NCBI GenBank assembly: GCA_027074805.1
Contig: JALTCK010000046.1
Location: 1 to 8,641 of the forward strand
Length of the DNA stretch: 8,641 nt
Direction: 5' to 3'
DNA from: Thermococcus sp.
GTDB taxonomy: Archaea; Methanobacteriota_B; Thermococci; Thermococcales; Thermococcaceae
Position numbers and translations under genes: made by a program. Every line of letters begins with the position of its first letter. The stretch's first letter is position 1. Under the pieces are notes generated by a model that saw only the letters and a list, made by a program, of their open reading frames with translations, did not search any database and was not told the origin of the DNA. Of this stretch, positions 1 to 5,538 are shown piece by piece.

Positions 1-230
1 TCCCGCCTACCGCTGCTCCCTTCCGGGCCTGGCGGGGTTCGGCGGGCAAAGGGCGTTAGTTCGGCCCTCCAGCCGAACCTCGCCCACCGCCGGCCCCCCG
101 GGACGAGGGATCACCGTTGTGCCCCGGCTTCCGCGGGCGCCTTCGGGAACCGCCCCCCGGGCTTCGGCCCCGGCATATCGACGGTTTCCGGTTACAGGGG
201 ACGCCGAACCCCCCGGCCTAGCCCGCCGCC
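1..230 (-). ncRNA. ffs: Archaeal SRP RNA (7S RNA), 3' end cut off by window
   Basis: This is the RNA scaffold of the signal recognition particle, which binds SRP19 and SRP54 and targets nascent membrane and secreted proteins. Read on the minus strand, it has the helix 8 signature CCGGAAGGGAGCAGC: the GGAA tetraloop lies at 21-24 and the AGCAGC internal loop at 12-17. Helix 6 is an 8-bp stem closed by a GGAG tetraloop (67-70), the usual SRP19 site. The Alu-domain UGUAA motif lies in CCCCTGTAACC at about 190-200. The RNA is extremely GC-rich, as expected for a hyperthermophile structural RNA. The 5' end is placed at about 230, some 25 nt downstream of the TATA box. Archaeal SRP RNAs are about 300-310 nt, so roughly 80 nt (the return strands of helices 8 and 5) lie outside the window. 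The 5' end is accurate to a few bases only. Confidence 0.95.
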
Positions 231-250
231 AAAGTAACCTACCCTGGCAG

Positions 251-268
251 ATATATAAAGCTTTGGTG
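251..268 (-). promoter_or_regulatory. SRP RNA promoter (TATA box and BRE)
   Basis: On the minus strand a strong archaeal TATA box, CTTTATATAT (251-260), is preceded by a purine-rich BRE-like CCAAAG (261-266). Its distance to 230 (about 25 nt) fits the start of the SRP RNA. A strong box is expected for an abundant stable RNA. Confidence 0.75.
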
Positions 269-301
269 GGCTCAAGAACCAAAGGTGAAAAACCATCGTA
301 T

Positions 302-321
302 TGAAAAATTTTCATAAACTT
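302..321 (+). promoter_or_regulatory. Possible pdhA operon promoter
   Basis: A GAAAAATT stretch (302-309, BRE-like) followed by TTCATAAAC (311-319) lies about 35 bp upstream of the pdhA start. Initiation about 25 nt downstream would give a leader of about 12 nt containing the GGTGAT ribosome binding site (341-346), which is typical for Thermococcales. The box is weaker than others here. The palindromic TATA at 251-260 could also act in this direction with a leader of about 70 nt. Confidence 0.4.
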
Positions 322-351
322 TCATGTGCATACGACCACAGGTGATGTTCA

Positions 352-1797
352 ATGCGCCTTAATGAGCATCCTATTCTAAAATTTAAACGCGGCAGGGAGG
401 TTACGATATACTTTAATGGAGAACCCATCACCGCCCACGAGGGTGAGCCGATCGCCGCGGCACTCCACGCCGCTGGGATACGGGTTCTGAACTACTCGAA
501 CAACCGGGAACGGCCTAGGGGCCTCTTCTGCGCCATCGGGAAGTGCTCCTCGTGCCTCATGGTAGTAAACGGCATACCTAACGTCAGAACCTGCATAACC
601 CTCGTGGAGGACGGAATGAGGATAGAGCCTCAGAGGGGGAAGGCGAAGCTACCGAAGGAGGCCAAGCCCCCGGAGTTCAGGGACGCGAAGGGGATGAAGG
701 CCGATATAGTGGTTATCGGCGGCGGGCCCGCTGGTTTGATGGCGGCGATAAACGCGGCCGATGCCGGGGCGAGGGTCGTTCTCATCGACGAGAACCCCAT
801 GCTCGGCGGCCAGCTGGTCAAGCAGACCCACAAGTTCTTCGGAAAGAGGGAGCAGTTCGCCGGGGTCAGGGGTGTGGAGATAGCAAAAATCCTGGAGAAT
901 GAGGTCAGAAAGAGGGAGAACGTCCAGGTTTTCCTTGAAACCTCGGCCGTCGGCATCTTCCAGGAGGGAGATGAGAAGCTCGTCCTCGGTGTGAGGAAGA
1001 ACAGGGAACTCATAGAGTTCCGCGGAAGGGCACTGATAGTGGCCACCGGTGCGATGGAGAAGATGATCCCCTTCGAGAACAACGATCTGCCGGGAATCTA
1101 CGGTGCTGGAGCGATTCAAACTCTGATGAACACCTACGGAGTAAAGCCCGGCGATAGGGTTTTGATAGTCGGTGCTGGAAACGTTGGGCTTATCCTGGCG
1201 TACCAGCTCATACAGGCCGGCGTAGAGGTGAAGGCGATAGTCGAGGCAATGCCGAAGGTCGGCGGGTACTTCGTCCACGCGGCCAAGGTGAGGCGCCTTG
1301 GAGTGCCCATATTAACGAGGCACACGATTCTGCGCGCCGAGGGGAAGGAGAGGGTCGAGAGAGCCGTCGTTGCCCAGCTCGACGATAACTGGAGGCCCAT
1401 TCCCGGGACGGAGGAGGTCTTCGACGTCGATGTGATAGCCCTCGCGGTTGGGTTGAGACCGAGTATCGAGCTCCTCCACCAGGCCGGTTGCCAGATACGG
1501 TACGTCCGCGAGCTCGGCGGCCACGTTGCAGTCCGCGACAGTTGGATGGAGACCACAGTCAGGGGAATATTCGTTGCCGGGGACACGGCGGGAATAGAGG
1601 AAGCCACAACGGCGATGCTCGAGGGGAAGGTGGCGGGGATATCAGCGGCTCTAAGGCTTGGAATAGCCGAGGAGAGCTGGGTCAGGGAGATAGAGAGGGC
1701 CCAGCGCGACCTTGAGGAATTCCGCTCCGGGCCCTTCGGAAGGCACGTCGCCGAGGGGATAAGGAAGCTTCTTGCGGAGGTCGGTGGAAATGTCTGA
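352..1797 (+). CDS. pdhA: L-proline dehydrogenase complex, alpha subunit (FAD/NAD(P)-binding, [2Fe-2S])
   Basis: This 481-residue subunit belongs to the group of HcnB, octopine/sarcosine oxidase alpha and archaeal PdhA proteins. Residues 15-95 form a ferredoxin-like [2Fe-2S] domain with Cys60, Cys65, Cys68 and Cys81. A first Rossmann motif VIGGGPAG (121-128) binds a dinucleotide. The conserved ATG follows at 231-233, a second Rossmann motif VGAGNVG at 273-279, and the flavin-closing GIFVAGD at 405-411. In the characterised Thermococcus and Pyrococcus complexes this subunit carries the NADH dehydrogenase (diaphorase) activity; a related alpha subunit of P. horikoshii binds ATP at the second site. 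The ATG at 352 is preceded by GGTGAT (341-346). It is the first gene of the pdhA-F-X-B operon and overlaps pdhF by 8 nt. The protein is probably cytoplasmic. Identification of the complex rests on gene order plus all four protein types; substrate specificity is inferred. Confidence 0.85.
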   Translation: MRLNEHPILKFKRGREVTIYFNGEPITAHEGEPIAAALHAAGIRVLNYSNNRERPRGLFCAIGKCSSCLMVVNGIPNVRTCITLVEDGMRIEPQRGKAKLPKEAKPPEFRDAKGMKADIVVIGGGPAGLMAAINAADAGARVVLIDENPMLGGQLVKQTHKFFGKREQFAGVRGVEIAKILENEVRKRENVQVFLETSAVGIFQEGDEKLVLGVRKNRELIEFRGRALIVATGAMEKMIPFENNDLPGIYGAGAIQTLMNTYGVKPGDRVLIVGAGNVGLILAYQLIQAGVEVKAIVEAMPKVGGYFVHAAKVRRLGVPILTRHTILRAEGKERVERAVVAQLDDNWRPIPGTEEVFDVDVIALAVGLRPSIELLHQAGCQIRYVRELGGHVAVRDSWMETTVRGIFVAGDTAGIEEATTAMLEGKVAGISAALRLGIAEESWVREIERAQRDLEEFRSGPFGRHVAEGIRKLLAEVGGNV

Positions 1798-2296
1798 GGT
1801 TCCGGCTTACCTCAGGGAGGGCTACATAACGCCCGATGAGCTTTTCAGGAAAATCCCGAAGCCGAGTGAAGAAAGATTAAGGGCGAGGCCCGTCGCGGTT
1901 CCGGAGTGCCCCCAGGAGATACCCTGCGCGCCCTGCAGGGAGATATGCCCAACCAACGCGATAAGCATGCCAACGCCGAACGACCTGCCGGTAGTCGACT
2001 ACGAGAAGTGCATAGGCTGCTCCCTCTGCGTCCAGATCTGCCCCGGACTGGCCTTCTTCATGGTGCACTACGTCGGGGATAAGGCGAGGATAACGATGCC
2101 CCACGAGCTCCTTCCGCTCCCCGAGAGGGGAGAGGAAGTTGTTCTCCTCAACCGTATTGGAGAGCCCGTCGGGAAGGGGAAGGTGCTCACCGTCGTTCCA
2201 AGGGAGAAGACGAAGGGAGACACGCCGATAATCATCGTCGAGGTACCGATTGAGCTCGCGTGGGACGTGAGGGCGATTAAGGTGGTGAGAGAATGA
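1790..2296 (+). CDS. pdhF: Proline dehydrogenase complex, two-cluster [4Fe-4S] ferredoxin subunit
   Basis: The 168-residue protein has two iron-sulfur binding motifs: Cys40, Cys46, Cys49, Cys53-Pro and Cys74, Cys77, Cys80, Cys84-Pro. The second is a textbook CxxCxxCxxxCP. The first has a longer first gap (x5 instead of x2). The C-terminal half (about 90-168) lacks cysteines, is rich in beta strands by eye, and may dock the other subunits. The expected role is electron transfer between the flavin subunits of the proline dehydrogenase complex. The ATG at 1790 is chosen because GGAGGT (1776-1781) lies 8 nt before it; a TTG at 1772 would add six residues but has no comparable site. It overlaps the end of pdhA by 8 nt. 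Its stop TGA sits in ATGA (2293-2296), part of a 16-bp repeat found again at the start of pdhX. Confidence 0.85.
   Translation: MSEVPAYLREGYITPDELFRKIPKPSEERLRARPVAVPECPQEIPCAPCREICPTNAISMPTPNDLPVVDYEKCIGCSLCVQICPGLAFFMVHYVGDKARITMPHELLPLPERGEEVVLLNRIGEPVGKGKVLTVVPREKTKGDTPIIIVEVPIELAWDVRAIKVVRE
2281..2296 (+). repeat. Left copy of 16-bp direct repeat bounding the operon insert
   Basis: GGTGGTGAGAGAATGA at the very end of pdhF is identical to 2535-2550. It contains a GGTGA ribosome binding site and the ATGA stop/start overlap. The flanking bases differ (A at 2280, T at 2534), so the identity ends sharply. Confidence 0.9.
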
Positions 2297-2534
2297 AAAT
2301 CCAGTGTATTTGGACCGGAGAGCCATTGGGAAGCGAGGATTTCAGAGAGGTTCGCCGTCTAACCGCGCCCGAAGGGCGCATTCCAAGTGCGAACACTCAA
2401 AGAAAGACATTGAGTCACGCTCTCACACCTACCGGAGTGAGTTGTAGAGTAAAAACTTTTCCGCCAGCGCTCGTTGGGAGCAAAGCTCCCGACGTGTTGA
2501 GGCATCAGCCTCAACATTCGTCAGAAAGGGGTGT
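2297..2534 (+). mobile_element. Putative inserted hairpin-rich element inside the pdh operon
   Basis: These 238 bp separate pdhF from pdhX, whereas the other genes of the operon overlap. The insert is bounded by perfect 16-bp direct repeats that hold the ribosome binding site and ATGA junction, so removing one repeat plus the insert restores a direct pdhF-pdhX ATGA coupling. Inside are consecutive short palindromes: stems at 2365-2379 (GCGCCC/GGGCGC, loop GAA), 2395-2415 (ACTCAA/TTGAGT), 2422-2441 (CTCAC/GTGAG), 2472-2494 (10 pairs including one G-U, loop AAA) and 2495-2516 (TGTTGAGGC/GCCTCAACA, loop ATCA). The last two abut exactly. I see no terminal inverted repeats and no transposase. It could be a non-autonomous insertion sequence derivative, a dispersed repeat, or a structured RNA that sets operon stoichiometry. 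The insertion is well supported; the element type is unknown. An 85-codon open frame (2293-2550) crosses it, with no recognisable protein domain. Confidence 0.6.
2472..2516 (+). other. Pair of adjacent strong RNA hairpins in pdhF-pdhX spacer
   Basis: The first hairpin (2472-2494) pairs CGTTGGGAGC with GCTCCCGACG around an AAA loop. The second (2495-2516) pairs TGTTGAGGC with GCCTCAACA around an ATCA loop. There is no unpaired base between them, so they could stack end to end. No T-run follows, so they do not look like a terminator. In the mRNA they sit 30 nt upstream of the pdhX start and could shield, pause or direct cleavage of the transcript. Confidence 0.6.
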
Positions 2535-2550
2535 GGTGGTGAGAGAATGA
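2535..2550 (+). repeat. Right copy of 16-bp direct repeat, carrying the pdhX ribosome binding site and start
   Basis: This is a perfect repeat of 2281-2296. It provides GGTGA (2538-2542) four bases ahead of the pdhX ATG at 2547. Confidence 0.9.
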
Positions 2551-2822
2551 GTGACGGAAAGGTAATCGTCTGCCGCTGCAACGACGTCACCGTCGAGGAG
2601 ATCGAGGCGCTCATTGACAAGGGCGTCACCGACATCGAGGAGATCAAGAGGCTCCTCCGCATAGGAATGGGCCCCTGCCAGGGGAGGACGTGCATCCCCA
2701 TAGTCCTTGGCATACTGGCCAGAAAGACCGGAAGAAGGCAGGAGGAAATTCCCCTCCCGAGGGCAAGGGTCCCGATTCGGCCCGTCCGCGTAGAGGTCAT
2801 AGTGGGTGGTACCAATGAGTAA
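2547..2822 (+). CDS. pdhX: Proline dehydrogenase complex, BFD-like [2Fe-2S] subunit
   Basis: This 91-residue protein is of the bacterioferritin-associated ferredoxin (BFD / Fer2_BFD) type. The signature is Cys9-x-Cys11 followed by Cys44-x4-Cys49 in GPCQGRTC, the usual ligand set for a [2Fe-2S] cluster. Residues 14-40 form the expected helices. A basic, proline-rich tail (about 62-91) extends past the BFD fold and may bind partner subunits. The family is often found fused to, or next to, amino acid oxidising flavoproteins, where it relays electrons. The start at 2547 has GGTGA at 2538-2542. The gene overlaps pdhB by 8 nt, so those two are probably translationally coupled. Upstream coupling to pdhF has been altered by the 254-bp displacement described for the insert. 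Confidence 0.85.
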   Translation: MSDGKVIVCRCNDVTVEEIEALIDKGVTDIEEIKRLLRIGMGPCQGRTCIPIVLGILARKTGRRQEEIPLPRARVPIRPVRVEVIVGGTNE

Positions 2823-3981
2823 GGTCGCGATAATCGGCGGCGGGATAATCGGCGTTGCCACCGCCTACGAGCTGGCTAAGCTCGGGGAAGACGTTGTACT
2901 CTTCGAGAAGAACTACTTTGGCTCGGGCTCGACCTTCCGCTGCGCAACGGGAATCCGCGCCCAGTTCACGGACGAGGCGAACATAAGGCTCATGAAACAC
3001 TCGGTCGAGCGCTGGGAAAAGCTTGAGGGGGAGCTCGGCTTCGACATAAACTTCAAGCAGACCGGCTATCTGTTTCTCGCGACAAGTGAGGAGGAGGTCG
3101 AGGGGTTCAAGGCGAACATAGCGCTCCAGAACAAGTTCGGCGTCCCGACGAGGCTCATCGATATGGACGAGGCAAGGGAGATAGTCCCAATCCTCAACAC
3201 CGAGCCCTTCTTGGCCGGAGCGTGGAACCCCAAGGACGGCAAGGCGAACCCCTTCAAAACGCTCTTTGCCTACCTCTTCAGGGCTAAGGAACTCGGCGTT
3301 GATGCGAGGGAGCACACAGAAGTTGTTGGTTTCGAACGTGAGGGGGATACGATAACCGCGGTCAGGTTCAGGAGCAACGGGAAGGTCGAGAGCGTTAAAG
3401 TCGACGCCGTCCTCAACGCGGCCAACGCCTGGGCTCCGCTCATAAACGAGATGGCCGGCTTAAAACGTGACCTCGTGCCTATAACCGCCTACAAGCACCA
3501 GCTCGTCAAGACGGAACCGCTCGAACCCGGCCAGGCGGAGCCACTGGTCTGCCCGCCGGGCTGGGACGATGCATACATAATCCAGGACGGCGAGGACGGG
3601 GGAATAATCTGCGGCGCCGGAATAGAGCACAGGGCCAGGAGCCTCGACGACTACGAGCCGACCTACGACTTTCTCAGGGGCGTTCTCCGCTACGCAACGA
3701 TGATAGCACCGCCGCTCCGCCATGCTCACATCGTCCGCCAGTGGGCCGGCTTCTACGCGAAGACCCCCGACAGCAATCCCGCCATCGGAAAGCTCCTCGA
3801 CAACTTCTACATAGCGGCGGGCTTCAGCGGTCACGGCTTCATGATGGCCCCGGCGGTTGCCCAGGCGGTGGCGGAGCTGATTTCAAAGGGCCACTCAAAG
3901 GTTCCCCTCGACTGGGAGTGGTACGATCCGCATCGCTTCGAGCGCGGCGAGCTCCGCACGAGCGCCTTCCAGATAGGGTGA
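2815..3981 (+). CDS. pdhB: FAD-dependent L-proline dehydrogenase, beta (catalytic) subunit
   Basis: The 388-residue protein is a D-amino acid oxidase / sarcosine oxidase-fold flavoprotein (DAO family). The FAD-binding GxGxxG is at residues 8-13 (GGGIIG), followed by acidic Glu31 for the ADP ribose and GSGSTFRCATG at 36-46. A C-terminal GFSGHGFMMAPA closes the flavin site. In Thermococcales such beta subunits oxidise L-proline to 1-pyrroline-5-carboxylate and are the catalytic part of the complex. The ATG at 2815 is preferred over an in-frame GTG at 2806 because GGTGGT (2805-2810) lies four bases before it and the FAD motif then sits at the usual distance from the N-terminus. It is the last gene of the operon, followed by a T-rich terminator. 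A related secondary amine such as sarcosine cannot be excluded as substrate from sequence alone. Confidence 0.87.
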   Translation: MSKVAIIGGGIIGVATAYELAKLGEDVVLFEKNYFGSGSTFRCATGIRAQFTDEANIRLMKHSVERWEKLEGELGFDINFKQTGYLFLATSEEEVEGFKANIALQNKFGVPTRLIDMDEAREIVPILNTEPFLAGAWNPKDGKANPFKTLFAYLFRAKELGVDAREHTEVVGFEREGDTITAVRFRSNGKVESVKVDAVLNAANAWAPLINEMAGLKRDLVPITAYKHQLVKTEPLEPGQAEPLVCPPGWDDAYIIQDGEDGGIICGAGIEHRARSLDDYEPTYDFLRGVLRYATMIAPPLRHAHIVRQWAGFYAKTPDSNPAIGKLLDNFYIAAGFSGHGFMMAPAVAQAVAELISKGHSKVPLDWEWYDPHRFERGELRTSAFQIG

Positions 3982-3983
3982 GG

Positions 3984-4004
3984 TTTTCCCTTTTCCCTCC
4001 TTTT
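3984..4004 (+). terminator. T-rich terminator after the pdh operon
   Basis: Three TTTT runs spaced by C-rich bases lie just after the pdhB stop. Oligo-T tracts without a stem are the usual archaeal termination signal. The next gene has its own TATA box 25 bp on. Confidence 0.55.
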
Positions 4005-4022
4005 GCCACCCCCGTGGCAAGA
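4001..4022 (+). promoter_or_regulatory. Palindrome next to the pyrH promoter
   Basis: TTGCCAC and GTGGCAA form a perfect 7-bp inverted repeat around CCCC, extendable by a G-T and a T-A pair. It ends at the BRE/TATA of pyrH (4021-4037). It may be an operator or part of the upstream terminator. No known regulator motif is recognised. Confidence 0.3.
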
Positions 4023-4037
4023 AAAAGGTTATAAAGG
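4021..4037 (+). promoter_or_regulatory. pyrH promoter (BRE and TATA)
   Basis: GAAAAAGG (BRE-like) precedes TTATAAAG (4029-4036). A start about 25 nt downstream, near 4057, gives a leader of about 9 nt before the ATG at 4066. Confidence 0.65.
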
Positions 4038-4065
4038 GGCTTCGATTAGCACCGTGAGGGTCATC

Positions 4066-4743
4066 ATGAGAATAGTCTTTGATATAGGCGGTTCAGTTCT
4101 CGTTCCGGACGATCCAGACATCGATTTTATCAAGGCGATAGCGTACGAGCTCGTCAAGATAAGCGAGGATCACGAGGTAGCAGTTGTAGTCGGCGGCGGA
4201 AGGGTGTCGAGGAAGTACATCAGAGCGGCGAAGGAGTTCACGCCCAACGAGACCTTCAAGGATTACATCGGCATACACATCACGAGGGCCAACGCGATGC
4301 TGCTCATCGCCGCCCTCGGCGAGAAGGCCTACCCGTTCATAATCCAGGACTTCCGTAAGGCCTGGGAGGTCATCCAGCTCAAGAAGATACCGATAATGGG
4401 CGGAACGCATCCGGGCCACACGACCGATGCAGTCGCTGCCCTCCTCGCGGAGTACCTTCAGGCCGACCTTCTAGTGGTCGTCACGAACGTGGACGGCGTC
4501 TACGACAGCGACCCGAGGAAGAACCCGAACGCGAGGAAGCTCGAGAAGATAACACCGGAGCAGCTCGTGGAGATAGCGATGGAGGCCGAGAGTAAGGCGG
4601 GCGGAAGCGGCGTCGTCGATGCCCTGGCCGCGAAGTTCATCCAGAGGGGTAGGATAAGAACCTACATCGTCGGCAAGGAGGATGCATACCACCTCTTCGA
4701 CGTCGTCAAGAGGCAGCACCACGGGACCGTGGTGGAGCCTTGA
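4066..4743 (+). CDS. pyrH: UMP kinase (uridylate kinase), archaeal type
   Basis: This cytoplasmic enzyme of pyrimidine nucleotide synthesis phosphorylates UMP to UDP with ATP and belongs to the amino acid kinase family. The 225-residue length equals that of the Pyrococcus furiosus enzyme, which also starts MRIVFDIGGS. Visible family motifs are the N-terminal FDIGGS, the glycine-rich VVVGGGRVSRKYI (about 43-55), MGGTHPGHTTDAVAALLAE with the substrate-binding TTDA, and VVVTNVDGVYDSDPR in the nucleotide site. The ATG at 4066 is chosen by this alignment and by the TATA box spacing; an upstream in-frame extension (from 4003) would run through the promoter. GAGG at 4056-4059 is a plausible ribosome binding site. 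It is flanked by its own promoter and a T/C-rich tail (4748-4764), so it is probably transcribed alone. Confidence 0.95.
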   Translation: MRIVFDIGGSVLVPDDPDIDFIKAIAYELVKISEDHEVAVVVGGGRVSRKYIRAAKEFTPNETFKDYIGIHITRANAMLLIAALGEKAYPFIIQDFRKAWEVIQLKKIPIMGGTHPGHTTDAVAALLAEYLQADLLVVVTNVDGVYDSDPRKNPNARKLEKITPEQLVEIAMEAESKAGGSGVVDALAAKFIQRGRIRTYIVGKEDAYHLFDVVKRQHHGTVVEP

Positions 4744-4762
4744 GGGCTCTCTTTCCCTCCTC

Positions 4763-4780
4763 TCAAAACGCTTATATATT
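4763..4780 (+). promoter_or_regulatory. Promoter of the toxin-antitoxin pair
   Basis: TCAAAACG (BRE-like) and CTTATATATT (TATA, 4771-4780) lie 30 bp before the antitoxin ATG. Initiation at about 4801 would give a leader of only some 9 nt, essentially the GGTGAT ribosome binding site. In known modules the antitoxin represses its own promoter; no operator repeat is evident here. Confidence 0.7.
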
Positions 4781-4809
4781 TTGTCCGACTATTGTCCTAC
4801 GGTGATGGA

Positions 4810-5076
4810 ATGTCCACTGCAGAGAAGGTCTCCGTCCGCTTTCCCCCAGGCCTGATGCGCGAGATAGACAGGCTGGTCGAGCGGGGGGAGTTCTCGAGCA
4901 GGAGCGAGTTCATCAAGGAAGCCGTCAGATTCTTTCTTCTGCACTACGAGTCCCCCAAAGAGCTCTGGGAGGAGTACAAGCTCCTTGCCAAGGACAGGAA
5001 GCTTCCATCTGAGGAGGAAATCGAAAAGCTCCTTGAGGAAGTGGACGAGGAATGGAAGCGCTCAAGGTCGTCTTAG
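4810..5076 (+). CDS. Ribbon-helix-helix (CopG-type) antitoxin, VapB-like
   Basis: The 88-residue protein has an N-terminal ribbon-helix-helix DNA-binding domain (about 6-45). The beta strand is KVSVRFPP, followed by helix GLMREIDRLVERG and helix SRSEFIKEAVRFFLL. The rest (about 46-88) is highly charged and helical, typical of the part that wraps the toxin. It lies directly before, and overlaps by 25 nt, a PIN-domain gene, which is the standard antitoxin-toxin order. It should neutralise the toxin and repress the operon by binding its promoter as a dimer. The ATG at 4810 has GGTGAT at 4801-4806; a TTG at 4792 would add six residues but lies upstream of the predicted transcription start. Base composition is host-like. 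Confidence 0.85.
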   Translation: MSTAEKVSVRFPPGLMREIDRLVERGEFSSRSEFIKEAVRFFLLHYESPKELWEEYKLLAKDRKLPSEEEIEKLLEEVDEEWKRSRSS

Positions 5077-5522
5077 ACACGAACGTCGTCATAGCGGCAG
5101 CGATAAACCCCTTCGGCAGTTCTGGAAAGGTACTTGACATGGTGGTCGATGGAACGGTTCGTTCCTACACATCCGAAGCGATACTTGAGGAGCTGCGCTT
5201 CAAGCTCACGAGCGAGAAGGTTCTCAAATACCTGGAGAGCAGGGTTTACGCCCTATGGATTTACAGGATATTTAGGGCCTCGTCAGTCCTCGTTGAACCG
5301 GCCGAGCACTTCGATGTTTCGCCCGACTACGATGACAACAAGTTCTTTGATGTTGTCTATTCTGCCAAGGCCGACTTCCTGATAAGCCTCGATAAGAAGC
5401 ACGTGCTGAAGCTGAGGGACGGGGAGAAGAGGTTCTCCCTTAAAGGGCACGAGTTTCTAATCTTGACTCCAGCCGAGTTCTTTGAGCTCGTCGAAAGGGA
5501 TAAAAACTTGAACATAGGATAA
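5052..5522 (+). CDS. PIN-domain toxin (putative RNase), VapC-like
   Basis: The 156-residue protein is a PIN-domain ribonuclease of the 'putative toxin-antitoxin system toxin component, PIN family' type. The conserved acidic residues are visible: Asp9 in VVLDTNVV, Glu46 or Glu47 in SEAILEEL, Asp95 in DYDDNKFFD, and Asp114 in ISLDKKHVL. These would bind the Mg/Mn ions that cleave RNA. All four are present, so the toxin looks intact. The ATG at 5052 lies inside the antitoxin gene (25-nt overlap) with GAGG just before it, so translation is probably coupled. A C-terminal segment (about 125-156, FLILTPAEFFELV) follows the PIN core, as usual for this subfamily. Only 16 bp separate its stop from the next gene, and no terminator is seen. 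Confidence 0.85.
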   Translation: MEALKVVLDTNVVIAAAINPFGSSGKVLDMVVDGTVRSYTSEAILEELRFKLTSEKVLKYLESRVYALWIYRIFRASSVLVEPAEHFDVSPDYDDNKFFDVVYSAKADFLISLDKKHVLKLRDGEKRFSLKGHEFLILTPAEFFELVERDKNLNIG

Positions 5523-5538
5523 CTTTCTGTGGGCATCC

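Noticed and set aside
7..315. Open frames on both strands over the first 315 bases
   Set aside because: They overlap the SRP RNA and its promoter. The RNA motifs (GGAA and GGAG tetraloops, UGUAA) explain the sequence, and the frames are by-products of its high GC content.
649..1278. Long minus-strand open frames inside pdhA
   Set aside because: GC-rich codon use on the plus strand leaves the antisense frames open. There are no ribosome binding sites or recognisable domains, and pdhA is clearly the gene.
2365..2516. CRISPR array or intrinsic terminator in the pdhF-pdhX spacer
   Set aside because: The hairpins differ from each other in sequence and spacing, so there is no repeat-spacer pattern. 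No T-run follows the stems, and the operon continues.
1772..2814. Longer versions of pdhF (TTG 1772) and pdhB (GTG 2806)
   Set aside because: The internal ATGs at 1790 and 2815 have properly spaced GGAGGT and GGTGGT sites and give normal family N-termini.
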